NCBI GenBank assembly: GCA_030248225.1
Contig: JASANE010012862.1
Location: 24,999 to 88,998 of the forward strand
Source of the DNA: Trileptium ribeirensis
Lineage: Eukaryota; Nematoda; Enoplea; Enoplida; Thoracostomopsidae
DNA: 64,000 bases
Reading direction: 5' to 3'
Shown one piece after another: positions 51,001 through 59,270 of the stretch (the first letter of the stretch is position 1; each line of letters opens with the position of its first letter). The notes below the pieces were generated by a model, which saw only the letters and a list, made by a program, of their open reading frames with translations, was not told where the DNA came from and made no database searches. The position numbers and the translations under genes are program-made.

Positions 51001-53105
51001 CGAAAAACAAAAATGAGGCATCGCCATTTATCATTTTACTATGACATAAAACCAAGCAGAGAAAAAATTCTAACGTTAAGATAAAAACCTTTATTTTGCT
51101 GTGTGACCCCGAACCTTGGCGGCACCATACCCCCGTACTCATAGAACCATGGGTCCCAGACCAAAATCAACATCCCTTTTTTACCTCATTTTAGTACCCT
51201 TCACGGCAGCAAGGTTTTTAACTCATTTAACTTTGACACAAAACCAAGCAAAAAAATTCGAAAGTTAAGATAAAAATAACCTTGCTTCTATGAAGGGTAC
51301 TAAAATGAGGCAAAACAACCTTTATTTTGCTGTGTGACCCCGAACGTCGGCGGTGCCATATCCCCGTACCAATGGAACCATGAATCACAGAGCAAAACCA
51401 GCACCGGCAGTGAGTTTTCCATGCCCGAAAAGCCCCAGGTGAAACTTATCACCGCCCAAGACGCCAGAGCTAATTTTCAAATTTTGGGTCGAAGAACCGT
51501 TGTGGCGCTATACCCCCTTACCTCAAACCCCATAAATGCAGAACCGAAGCCTTAATCGAAAAACAAAAAAGAGGCACCGGCATTTATCATTTTACTATAA
51601 AATATAACCAAACAGAGAAAAAATTCGAAAGTTAAGGTAAAAATAACCTTGCTTCCGTGAAGAGTACTAAAATCCATTATTTCGACCTCTGACCCCGAAT
51701 CATGGGGCGTCATACCCGCATACCCATGGAACCATGGGTCACAGAGCAAAACCAGCACCGGCAGTGAGTTTGCCATGCCCGAAATGTCCCAGGTGAAACT
51801 TATCAACCACCCAAGACGTCAGAACTAATTTTCAAATTTTGGGTCGAGGAACCATTGTGGCGCCATACCCTTACCTCAAACCCCATAAATGCAGAACCAA
51901 GCCTTAATCGAAAAACAAAAAGAGGCACCGGCATTTGTCATTTTACTATAAAATAAAACCAACCAGAGAAAAAATTCGAAAGTTAAGGTAAAAATAACCA
52001 TGCTTCAGTGAAGAGTACTAAAATGGGGTAAAAAACCCACATTTTGACTCATGACCCAGACCCCAAATCAAAAATTCTCTGACCAATGCCGGTTCGATTG
52101 AGCTCAAGATCATGAAAATCGCTTAAGTCTTTCACGAGTCATGGCCGATCACACACACAACCAGAAGGAATTTAAAAGATTTCACCCTGCAACACACAAT
52201 CTCCACTATGTTTCACTACCTTCTGATAATTAGAAGTTAGGCAAAATCTGAACAACACTTTTTGAATTTGCTGACCCGCAAGGTAACAATACAAGGTGGC
52301 GAATTAATACACCGGACATATTTTTGTTACTAGATTTTTATGCAAATCTTACTGATTTAACACTGATACCTTACACAAAAAATCACCCGTGTGTTACTAC
52401 TAATTGTTTAATACGTAGCTATATTTCAGACAAGTCAGCATGATGAAACACTGACATGACAGGTCCTAATAAGGCCTTTACTTAATAATGTCCCTGCAGT
52501 TTCTAATTTTTGTCCCCCTGTAATCGTGACCCTACCGTATACGTATATAGAGAGTTAAAGTGACACCCATACTATAAATTAATTTCCGAGGGTGTACGAC
52601 ACACCCCTAACTACATTTTTCTTTACAGTGTTTCCCTAACCCTTAGCTATTAATTTGGCGCGAGTTAACACTATATTGCACACCGTCTGTTGCTAATGCC
52701 GTCCATTAGTCAACTGTTATGCATAGTTTTTTCAAATTCTCGATATTTGTATACAGGCCATAGAAACATTGATGAAATAATGCGGCATAATGTCAATAAA
52801 ACTGCCAAAAACACGATGTGCTTAACACTGTCGAGTAGTGGCAATACCACTAGCTAGCTGCCTTGGAAAATCTTACAAAAACATGAGGGTGTGTAAGCCA
52901 CCATGTTGTCGACAGTGTGCCTGACACTGTGTGGTGTACATAAGTTCCAAACGTTGGGGACATTACAACGTGAACGCCGCATAAGTGCTTGTGTTGCTCT
53001 TGTTGCGTAGTGGCATAAACTCACTTCGGTGTGGACAGGAATTTTCCGAATATCGTTTCCTAATTTAGCTTTAATTATAAGCTTATTCGACACGTCCATC
53101 TTCAT
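26775..53105 (-). CDS. TFG: TFG protein (PB1-coiled-coil, COPII/ER exit-site organiser), 10 exons
   Basis: The spliced frame joins 53105-53025, 49112-49016, 48427-48344, 47133-46975, 43837-43571, 42462-42277, 34153-33878, 33468-33358, 27850-27578 and 27082-26775. That is 1842 nt, 613 residues plus TAA. Every junction has GT/AG sites and keeps frame. The PB1 domain (about 6-90) shows [25 protein letters not shown] and the acidic DEDGD motif followed by [11 protein letters not shown] coiled coil follows (about 98-122), then FDPL and a P/Q/G-rich tail ending NPFARN near the C-terminus. This is the order of animal TFG, which oligomerises by PB1 and coiled coil at ER exit sites and helps COPII carriers reach the ERGIC. 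The start is fixed by an in-frame TAA just upstream. At 613 residues it is longer than human TFG (about 400), mostly through low-complexity exons 5-10. Extra phase-1 cassette exons could have been missed. Confidence 0.93.
27578..27850 (-). CDS. TFG: TFG exon 9
   Basis: Encodes residues 421-511, rich in Pro, Ala, Gly and Ser ([23 protein letters not shown]), ending in a Q run. Acceptor ATTTTAG, donor GTAAGC, phase 1 at both ends. Confidence 0.88.
28650..28674. repeat. TA microsatellite in TFG intron 8
   Basis: A run of about 12 TA dinucleotides. Apart from this, intron 8 from 27851 to 29480 shows no recognised feature. Confidence 0.8.
29491..29520 (+). mobile_element. Tc1-like terminal sequence (isolated)
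   Basis: TACAGTCACGGACAAAAATA at 29490 onwards looks like the end of a Tc1/mariner element, with the TA that such elements duplicate. No opposite terminus was found nearby, so this is a solo end or coincidence. Confidence 0.35.
29568..29705. repeat. ~60-bp tandem repeat, about 2.3 units
   Basis: GCGTTTACGTTCGTTCATAC with CACGTACGAAAAACATTCTG recurs at 29569 and 29632 and begins again at 29688, in TFG intron 8. Confidence 0.8.
30750..32342. mobile_element. G-tract-rich inverted-repeat element (GGGTCATTTCAC ends)
   Basis: The ends read GGGTCATTTCACGCTACGAT and, inverted at the right, GGGTCATTTCACGCTATGAT. Both flanks read TTGG (30746-30749 and 32343-32346), a probable 4-bp target duplication. 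The 1593-bp interior has no ORF of note. It holds G runs of 5-16 at 31270, 31294, 31450, 31605, 31759 and 31937, most preceded by GGTC, and a C run at 32300-32310 in inverted context. It lies in TFG intron 8, and a 253-bp relative is at 3158-3410. Confidence 0.85.
32344..32558. repeat. diverged ~108-bp tandem duplication
   Basis: Two units (starting GGACTAAACTATAAATGAAA and GGACTATGCCATAGGTGAAA) share TTTTATT, AAATGTGATNAGTAAT and TTNAATAATGCATTCA. It begins at the right end of the G-tract element. Confidence 0.7.
33358..33468 (-). CDS. TFG: TFG exon 8
   Basis: Encodes residues 384-420, with [13 protein letters not shown] and [10 protein letters not shown]. Acceptor ATTTTAG, donor GTAATT, phase 1 at both ends. 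No ATG-started open frame marks it. It was found by splice sites and phase. Confidence 0.85.
33878..34153 (-). CDS. TFG: TFG exon 7
   Basis: Encodes residues 292-383, strongly glutamine-rich with proline islands ([17 protein letters not shown]). Acceptor TATTCAG, donor GTAGGA, phase 1 at both ends. Confidence 0.88.
34470..34923. mobile_element. short inverted-repeat element (TCTGGCTTCTCCA ends)
   Basis: TCTGGCTTCTCCA at 34470-34482 and TGGAGAAGCCAGA at 34911-34923 are exact 13-bp inverted repeats. Both flanks carry ACA, a possible 3-bp duplication. The 454-bp interior is non-coding. It lies in TFG intron 6, about 140 bp from the start of the satellite array. Confidence 0.65.
35061..38937. 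repeat. 155-bp satellite array, about 25 copies, in TFG intron 6
   Basis: Units beginning CATAACAATCACAAGCAACA recur every 155 bp. Most copies differ by zero to two bases. The last three carry small indels (CCAAGCAAACG, a shortened CGCCATGTCAGAG), the usual pattern at an array edge. No unit encodes a protein. The high identity shows recent amplification or homogenisation. The array lies wholly between TFG exons 7 and 6. Confidence 0.98.
38938..39716. other. intronic sequence (TFG intron 6)
   Basis: Follows the satellite. Contains short frames on both strands (39048-39332 minus, 39263-39529 plus) without recognised domains. A mobile-element origin is possible but not shown. Confidence 0.4.
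39717..40817. mobile_element. CAGGG-ended hAT-type non-autonomous element, copy 2
   Basis: The element begins CAGGGAGTAATCGG and ends CCGGTTATTCCCTG. It is flanked by a perfect 8-bp duplication CTCAACCC (39709-39716 and 40818-40825), the hallmark length of hAT transposition. The 1101-bp interior is non-coding and colinear with copy 3. It lies in TFG intron 6. Confidence 0.93.
40818..41573. other. intronic sequence (TFG intron 6)
   Basis: AT-rich, with no recognised gene or repeat. Confidence 0.45.
41574..42144. repeat. 114-bp tandem array, 5 copies
   Basis: Units begin CTGGGAAGCTGCACAGGGCC at 41574, 41688, 41802, 41916 and 42030. They are almost identical (a CAACTGG/CATCTGG junction is one difference). 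The array ends 133 bp from the TFG exon 6 donor. Confidence 0.97.
42277..42462 (-). CDS. TFG: TFG exon 6
   Basis: Encodes residues 230-291, a polar low-complexity segment with [14 protein letters not shown] and a Q-rich end. Acceptor TGTTTAG, donor GTAATA, phase 1 at both ends. Confidence 0.88.
42463..43570. other. TFG intron 5
   Basis: AT-rich intron. A diverged internal duplication is suggested by paired ATTACATTCGTGTAAA-like strings (about 42492 and 42692) followed by similar text. No gene is recognised. Confidence 0.5.
43571..43837 (-). CDS. TFG: TFG exon 5
   Basis: Encodes residues 141-229, with Q/H-rich and G/S-rich runs followed by [10 protein letters not shown], which resembles the conserved FDPL of TFG. 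Acceptor ATTACAG, donor GTCAGT, phase 1 at both ends. Confidence 0.88.
44540..45200. mobile_element. degraded fourth copy of the hAT-type element
   Basis: It retains pieces of the family: the string AGGAACCGAAATTCCG with the following TTAAAAATTATATTTAAAAT near 44553, and GCGACTGGAGACGTAGCCAG near 45012, in the same order as the intact copies. The termini and target duplication are gone. It lies in TFG intron 4. Confidence 0.6.
45558..46745. mobile_element. CAGGG-ended hAT-type non-autonomous element, copy 3
   Basis: The ends are CAGGGAGTAATCGG and CCGGTTATTCCCTG, with a perfect 8-bp duplication CTAACAAC on both sides (45550-45557 and 46746-46753). Tandem CCGGTTCCGGTTCCGG motifs sit just inside each end. 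The 1188 bp encode no transposase. It lies in TFG intron 4. Confidence 0.95.
46975..47133 (-). CDS. TFG: TFG exon 4
   Basis: Encodes residues 88-140. The segment [20 protein letters not shown] is an amphipathic coiled coil at the position expected after PB1. Acceptor TTTGCAG, donor GTATGG, phase 1 at both ends. Confidence 0.9.
47842..48030 (+). CDS. unassigned coding-like frame inside TFG intron 3, antisense
   Basis: A 62-codon plus-strand frame without ATG contains [18 protein letters not shown], then [16 protein letters not shown], and ends in TAA. Its composition looks protein-like, but it has no recognised family or partner exons. Two similar isolated plus-strand frames lie at 48686-48895 (intron 2) and 49489-49701 (intron 1). 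They may be repeat relics or chance. Confidence 0.15.
   Translation, partial: SRDVKDIIIETSKPPNALTNIGTDDNKTVRKYIRTCSDITDCWTTAELHVKANKVTQNTTLY
48344..48427 (-). CDS. TFG: TFG exon 3
   Basis: Encodes residues 60-87, with [16 protein letters not shown] and KLTLF, the end of PB1 including its acidic loop. Acceptor TTTTAG, donor GTTAGT. The exon is only 84 nt and is hidden by larger open frames nearby. It was found by homology and phase. Confidence 0.95.
49016..49112 (-). CDS. TFG: TFG exon 2
   Basis: Encodes residues 28-59, with [16 protein letters not shown] and EILIKYLDE of the PB1 domain. Acceptor TTGCAG, donor GTAACG, phase 1 at its end. Confidence 0.95.
50790..52215. repeat. dispersed modular repeat (copy B), in TFG intron 1
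   Basis: An inverted, diverged match to 6540-7412. It contains about four modules of roughly 300 bp marked by CCATGG-GCGCCATA, GAACCATGG, ATGCCCGAAA and CTTAATCGAAAAACAAAA. One end (GCCGATCACACACACAAC with TCTCCACTATGTT) matches the end of copy A near 6548. It has no coding capacity. Confidence 0.75.
52480..52981 (-). mobile_element. second TGCGGCGTTCACG-ended element, diverged
   Basis: The right end, GTTCCAAACGTTGGGGACAT through GTGAACGCCGCA at 52981, matches the terminus of the element at 19841-20318. Interior strings (ACCGTCTGTTGCTAATGC, TCCATTAGTCAACTG) match that copy in inverse orientation. The opposite terminus is eroded. It sits in TFG intron 1, 44 bp from the exon 1 donor. Confidence 0.7.
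53025..53105 (-). CDS. TFG: TFG exon 1 (coding part)
   Basis: Encodes residues 1-27, the first strands of PB1 with the basic KLIIKAKLG and DIRKIP segments. It ends ACC GAA before GTGAGT (phase 0). An inverted-repeat element ends at 52981, 44 bp into the intron. Confidence 0.93.
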
Positions 53106-53500
53106 CTTTTATCTCGTGGTTCGGAATTACAATAAATTACCAACTAACAGATCAATATAGTTAATAACATCTATAAGTTTGTTATTCAAAGTTCTCAGCC
53201 ATTTGCAGCAAAACAAAAATGACAAACAGGAAAGCGGGAGTTATATATACAAGTCGGTAGTGGAACTACATTTGTAAGCGGAGCTTGGGCTGTGGCATTA
53301 CGAATGTACTCAATTTTATGTTCTTGTAACTACATTGCATAGGGCATAGGGATTTTTCACTGGTAAAAATATTATATTTGAATTATTCGACACAAAAACC
53401 CTATAATGGTTTGATCGAAACGATTCTATTTCAATAAATAACACAAATATTGCAAAATTCTCTATTTTAGCTGCGTAAACTTAACTAATTAGCTAATTAC
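53106..53500 (-). promoter_or_regulatory. presumed TFG 5' UTR/promoter region
   Basis: Immediately upstream of the TFG start codon. No TATA box, initiator or CpG-rich island stands out, and an untranslated upstream exon cannot be excluded. The call rests on position only. Confidence 0.3.
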
Positions 53501-53509
53501 TAATTAACC

Positions 53510-53710
53510 ACTCAAAATTTTTTAATCCCAAATATCAGGTGCACACTCTGACATGATAGGCTTTCAAACAAAAAAAAATTTAAAATCGGTTCAGTGGTTC
53601 TTGAGATCCGTCGAACCGAACAAACGAACGAACGAACTAAGGAACGGACAGACATCGACCTTTTTACTCCCAGACAGAAAATAAAACGATTCGCTTCGCT
53701 CAAATATAAA
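53510..53710 (+). repeat. possible non-LTR/SINE 3' tail
   Basis: The string AAAATCGGTTCAGTGGTTCT, followed by a CGAACGAACGAAC stretch, resembles the conserved 3' ends of RTE-type elements in invertebrates. No coding part is attached, so this would be a truncated tail. Confidence 0.35.
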
Positions 53711-54440
53711 ATATTAAGACTTCATTATACGGAATAGGGAAATAAATCTGGTTCGCTAGTTTCTATTGTGAAATTTCGTTGTATCGTTAACAGCCTACAA
53801 TTAGGTAATTAGTTTTAAAAACAGTACATAAATAGAAATAGATAAACTGTTTTAGGAAAACTTTATATAAGAAAACTTTTTGTGCAGTCATAACACCAGC
53901 CTTTCGCAAGAGAATATGAAACGGAGCGAGACTAGTTTCTTCCATAGTTGTCACAAAGTCAGGTTTTATGTTTGATATAATATACAGCCCTAAAATCGCT
54001 GGAATACCCGAAACCTAACAACGTTCGATTCAGATTTAGGAATACCACCTAATCGGCTTGCTATCTAAAGCGGGGGAAGCAAAACGCATAACGGAAAAGT
54101 GACGACAGACGAGATTCTTTGGGAAATGGGATTCGCTGACAGTCGACCTTAAGCGCTAGAAAATTTGTTACAGTAAAGCTGGATTATAGATTACTATACC
54201 ATCGCATTCAAAGTCAGAAAAACCTAGAGGCCGTTCTAAATGCTCTGAAAGCAATATTATAACCAAAAAATGAAAACAAACAATATCCTAGCAATCGGAC
54301 TTGTCGAGCCTAAACACATTTAAAACCACTCAAAACGCATGAAATATTCATGCTGGTCTCTAGATGACAGACAAATCCACTCGTATTCAGCGTACCGAAC
54401 AACGAAAGACCAATCTTGACAAACGTCAAGCGATAATATG
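53711..54440. other. no recognisable gene
   Basis: AT-rich sequence upstream of TFG and left of the CR1-like relic. Nothing was recognised. Confidence 0.4.
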
Positions 54441-54451
54441 TGACCAAATAA

Positions 54452-55870
54452 ATGAAACCGGGTTCGTCAATTATTAAAACAATGAAAAATCGAACTGTTA
54501 TTGAAACGGAGCGAGCGAAGTTTCCGCTCAGGGCGTTAAGAAGAAAAGAAGAGTTATGTCCAAAATTCATGAACGTCAGTGACGGAAACGTAATGAAATT
54601 ACCACACGATTGGCCGAATCGACAAGCGTCGACGGGAAAGTTCGTAAACAGCATGATATTGATGTTACAACAGAGCTTTTTAACCACTGCAAAATTAATG
54701 TTTCCTCTCATAATATAATATCAATTTTTGGATTGGGAAAAAAGGGCGAAGGGCCTAGGCTATTGAAAGTAGTTCTTAATAATGAGGAAAATAGAAATAC
54801 AGTAATGCCTTGTAAGGCTTTCCGGAAGGCAATAAATATCGGGTATCTACATAAACCCTCATCGAACAGCTCTTGAAGTAAAGCTCTTTAACAAGGTGCG
54901 AAACAAACGAGCGAATAAGAGAACACTACCATCGGGGGATTGCAATCACAGTATTTCGACGCGACCGGCTCCGGGAAAGAACTAACAATCCGTTGTGTTT
55001 ACCAATATTAATCTTAATTCTGTTAACGTTTTATCGTCATATAATCACGATAACTTTTTACATACATCTTGCAATACGTAGTTTAAATAATGCTGGTACA
55101 AATCGTTTACTAAAGTATGGTTTTAAATGTGTTTTAATTAACGCTAGATTGATAATTCATAAACTTGAGGAGCTGCAACTTTTGGTAATTATGACATTGT
55201 GTTTATAACTGAGACATGGCAACTGGCTTGAACGATGATAGTGAATTGGCGTTTCAAAACTATAGTTTGTTTCGACGCGACCGTACTGACAGACGCATCG
55301 GCTGCTGTATCACACATCACCTAGCGTTTCTCATCCTAATCGCCGGGACCGAAGGAGGTATGATTGGATGCGAGCCCTTTGTGGTCAATAAGTGACTATT
55401 TATCACATGTGGAACGGATGTCGTTGTTTCGGAATCTCGACGTATCTGCTACTTGGCAGGAGATGTATAACATGCTGCACAAAACATAAGAAAGTTTGCT
55501 AAGTGGAAATCCATGACTCAGAGTCGCAAACCCATATGGGCAGATGGTCAGGCTTGGCGAGCAATTAGGCAAAAGCATAACGCCTTTCGTCGGTTTAACC
55601 GTCGTAATACGGCTATGTCATGGGCCAATTACCAAGAAAAAGCAATACTTGCTGAGGTCCACGCTGAAGAAGCCATCAAATCGTATGAAAGGAAGTTGGC
55701 GGATATGAAAGCATGTTGATCGCAAATCGCTTTTCAAATATGCTCTATGTCGACAGACTTTAACACCCACGATTGGACCATTGAGGCGGGCGGACGGCAC
55801 ATAGACCGAAATCCCTGAAGAAGACTGTGAACTACTTAATATATTCTTTGCTTCTGTGTTCAACTAGGAA
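54452..55870 (+). pseudogene. CR1-like non-LTR retrotransposon relic (ORF1 end, endonuclease, linker)
   Basis: Plus-strand fragments follow the order of a CR1-like element across several frameshifts. The 54610-54876 frame has VTTELFNHCKINVSSHN and GPRLLKVVLNNEENRN, like the end of ORF1. The 54993-55208 frame has FKCVLINARLIIHKLEELQ, the start of an endonuclease (usual form LNARSI.NK..EL). Next, in other frames, come FITETW and DSELAFQNYSLFRRDRTDRR (about 55201-55300). The 55513-55719 frame has PIWADGQAWRAIRQKHNAFR, the endonuclease-RT linker, and VFN near 55860. The RT is absent. The element is cut at about 55870-55920, next to a run of ten C and the opposite-facing I/Jockey element. Confidence 0.8.
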
Positions 55871-56073
55871 AATTTTACTCTACCAGCGGCATTTCCAAAA
55901 CCAAACGAACGGATCACCCCCCCCCCTACTGTGGACAGGCCAGAATAATTTTTGCTTTGGCATAGCGATAGGTGCACGGAGACAAAGATATTTGGATGCA
56001 GCCGGTTGAAAGATTGGGTTTGAAACCCACACTTTCCCCCTTTTGAATCCGCTTGCCTATGCCTTGCAAATGC

Positions 56074-56514
56074 CTATGTAGGCCATGGAAGCTGCTTTTT
56101 GGCTATATTGTCCGCAATTTCGTTCCCCATATACCCACTATGTCCTGGTATCCAGAAGAGGATAACAAAATTTGACTTTCCAAGTTGCTGCAACTCCTTT
56201 TCACAACACTTTTTAGATATCTTTCCATCCAAGTTGCTTTCTAGGGCTTTGATAGCCCCTTGGCTATCACTGTAGATGTTAATAGTTTTCTTCTTTGCCC
56301 CCCCCCAATTTCCTCGTAAATAAAAGACGCAATTTTCAATCGCTAATATTTCTGTTTGAAAAACCATATAATTCTTTCCAAGGGGTATAACTATATTGCT
56401 ATGTCCAGGGATAAAAACGGCAGCCACAGATCCAATATTGTCTTTATCATGCAATGTCATAGAACCATCAGTAAGACAGTTATGTCCATGGAATTCAAAG
56501 AGATAATGTTGCAT
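56074..56514 (-). pseudogene. RNase H domain of the I/Jockey-like element
   Basis: An open 146-codon frame carries the RNase H catalytic set: TDGSM (first D), TEILAIE (E), IYSDSQGAIKAL (second D) and WIPGHSGYMGNEIADNIAK (H and last D). In the active element this domain removes the RNA strand. It is the best preserved part of the copy, with all key acidic residues visible. Confidence 0.85.
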
Positions 56515-56580
56515 GCCTCAATTGTATCAGTGATTACACTGTCACAGTTCTTATCCTCAGAAAAAATGTTACAACATTGA

Positions 56581-57021
56581 TCAAGAGGCATGTTTGCTTC
56601 TGTTTACAACCTCTGAGGTTACTTTTTGAATTACTGTATGCCCTTTTACATTTAACGACTTCCAACAATCAATACATTCGAGTCTGCAGTAATCCAATAT
56701 CGCTGCCTGCAGGCTTCTTTTCTCTATCGGCAATAGTCCCAGGATAGTTTCAATACCCTCCGTTGGAGTGCTTGTCAAGCATCCCGTGATGATCAGGAGA
56801 GCTAATCTCTGAACAAGCATTAGTTGCTTCCGAACAGCCTCTATGGTGGTTCTATGCCACCAAACCAAAACCCCGTGCATCATACCACTCAAAACTATCA
56901 TTTCATACATATACATGAGGTATTTAGGTCTCGGGCTCCAATTACGCCCTGCAAAAGTTCTACATACCATTAGATTCCGTATAGCGTTGCTGGACGCATT
57001 TTCCAAATGTTTATCCCACAT
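56581..57021 (-). pseudogene. post-RT connection domain of the I/Jockey-like element
   Basis: A 146-codon frame starts MWDKHLENASSNAIRN and continues PRPKYLMYMYEMIVLSGMMH with a W-W pair and IITGCLTSTPTEGIE. This is the typical thumb/connection region of I/Jockey-type elements (pattern GA..W, .T.TP..AL). It continues from the YSDD region through a frameshift near 57030. Confidence 0.75.
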
Positions 57022-57049
57022 TAATTTACTCCTAGGTACCTGACCTCAC

Positions 57050-58339
57050 AACTATAAGCAGTGGAACTCCATCCAATCCGATATAAGGAAGGGCCTCAGA
57101 CTTACGCTTTCGAGTAAAATTTATCACAACTGTCTTATCTGGCTGTAGTTGTAATCCAATAGATTTGCATCAGTTACTGACACATTTAAGTGCAGTGTAG
57201 ATTTTTCTGCCAGTTACCCCAATATTTGAACCACCTGCAATGACCGCAATATCATCCGAGTAGGCTTAAGCCATAATTTCTTTTTAAAGCTTAAATAGTT
57301 TATTTACAACAAAAACAACAGTAGAGGTGATAGCACTCCACCCTGGGAAAACCTATATTGACTCTGATGTTAACTGCGGAAACAAGCAGGGATGCAACCA
57401 TATTTTCAATAAAGAGACAGATCGGTGAAGGCACATATAAGCTTCCGAGTGCCTAACCTATAGCTTTGAAAAGTGTCTCCTTGAATGCACCACTTATATC
57501 CAGACTCCCAGGATTGACCTGTACATATCAAAGCCTTGTTCTACATGGCTTACAATGTTTTGCAACGCTACTACCGTAGATTTGCCAGCAATACATGCTG
57601 ATTAGCACTAAATTGACTCCGTGGTGGTATTTTGTCCCGTAGAAATCTATCGATAAGTCTTTCCATGTTTTTTAACATAAACGAGGACAGGCTTATTGGC
57701 CGATAAGCCTTCGGGTCCAGATAGTTATCCTTCCGCGGCTTCGCAATGAAGACCGTTTGCAACCCTCCACGATGCCGGAATGTAGCCAATCATAAGGCAA
57801 TTTTTGTATATATAGTTCCAACAAAAAGTCTATAATACCAACACCCATTTGTAGACATACTGGGTAGATTTCATCAGTTCCAGGTGCCCTGTACGCCCTG
57901 AAAGATGCAATGGCCCACCGTAATCTGCTCTCTGTGATTATAGCATTAGCCAATTGCCGAGTTTCAATATTTCCTCTCTTACTGGTGCCTCTGTACATGT
58001 GACTACTGTCCATAACACAACCAGGAAAATGCTTACTCAACAGAAACAGAATATTTCACCGGGTTCATCAGTTCTGTTACCATTGCTATCAATCAATGAA
58101 TGCACTAATATTCCTTTTCCTTTCACTCTTAAAACTTTGTGCATCCTTGACATAGCATTAGTGCTCTCGAAATTGTCACAAAACTTACGCCATGATTTCC
58201 GTTTTGCCATGCGTATAGCATATTTATACTCACGTTGTACTATCCTATATCTGTCCCAATCACCAGTTGTATTTCTACCATTCTTCTCTCCATATGGTAC
58301 TAAGCTATGAGCAAGCGTAACAGAATGTTGATTGAGCAT
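57050..58339 (-). pseudogene. reverse transcriptase domain of the I/Jockey-like element, broken
   Basis: Fragments at 58037-58339 (linker), 57693-58040 (AIASFRAYRAPGTDEIYP, the start of RT), 57571-57789 (KAYRPISLSSFMLKNMERLI) and about 57330-57360 (FPGWSA-like string for the QGG.LSP motif). The region near 57230-57280 reads AYSDDIAVIAGGS, so the catalytic box is YSDD instead of the usual Y/FADD. Frameshifts separate the pieces. Confidence 0.8.
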
Positions 58340-58696
58340 TATCGTCCACGTATTAGATCATGTATTGTATTAAGCTTGATAGCACGTCGATATAGTCACC
58401 GACTTCTGGATCAGAGAAATTCAAGTTCCGCAACCTACCATTTCGGCTTGCGGCCTGTTCCTACATATTTTTTATCAGTTTTAGGTATATATAGAGCGCA
58501 GCATCTATAATTGCTGTTTCTAACTTAACAGCAGCTAGATCAAGATCCACTTCTATACAACCAATTTCGCCGCACTCACACATTCTTGTTTCTAGTTTAT
58601 CCAAGAACGTGCCTTTTCTAACTTTCTTCGGATTACTCATCCAAGTATATACTTGTGCCAAAGATCGCCCCATAGCCGAAACAAACATATCTGTGA

Positions 58697-59270
58697 TCAA
58701 AGAATTTTCCACCGATACATACCAGTCTTGCAAGTCAATTTCTTCCTCGTGAGGGTTAAGTCAAGATCTTCACGCCTAACTGCATTCACAAACGTTGGCA
58801 CCGTCCCCACGTTAGCAATCTCTAGTCCCACAGCAGCAATATATTCCAACACCGTCTTTCCTCTCGGATTGTTGTTAGTGCTTCCCCATACCACATTGTG
58901 AACATTGGCATCACACCTTATTATAGCTAGTAGATTTTTGCTCCACAACATTCCTAAGTTCCAGAGTGGGAGGAGCATCTGGTAAATCATAAGGCAAATA
59001 CAGCGATGCCACAAGAATCCTTTTACTCCCGCCGCCAGTATTTACCTGCATCGTAACTACAGTGCAATCCCTAGAACTTAAATGTGCCAGAAATAAACCA
59101 TGTAAATCCTTAGATAACCGAATTGCAGCCCAAGGCTGCTTATCATCCTTTTTAAAATATAGAAGATTTATATCCTTACCCTCCAGTCCTATGATTCTGC
59201 CTTTATAGGCATAGGGCTCCTGTATTAAGACTACGAAAGAATTTTTAATTCAGATTTTTAATCTTTCGAT
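58697..59270 (-). pseudogene. endonuclease domain of the I/Jockey-like element
   Basis: The 5' piece reads VVLIQEPYAYKGRIIGLEG, then a region with RILVASLYLPYD. After a frameshift near 58960 it continues with CDANVHNVVWGSTNNNPRGK and TFVNAVRREDLDLTL. These match the order of apurinic-type endonucleases (QEP, SLY, D.N.H...WGS, DLTL). The first catalytic E (QEP) and the D/N/H residues are present in altered form. Confidence 0.85.
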
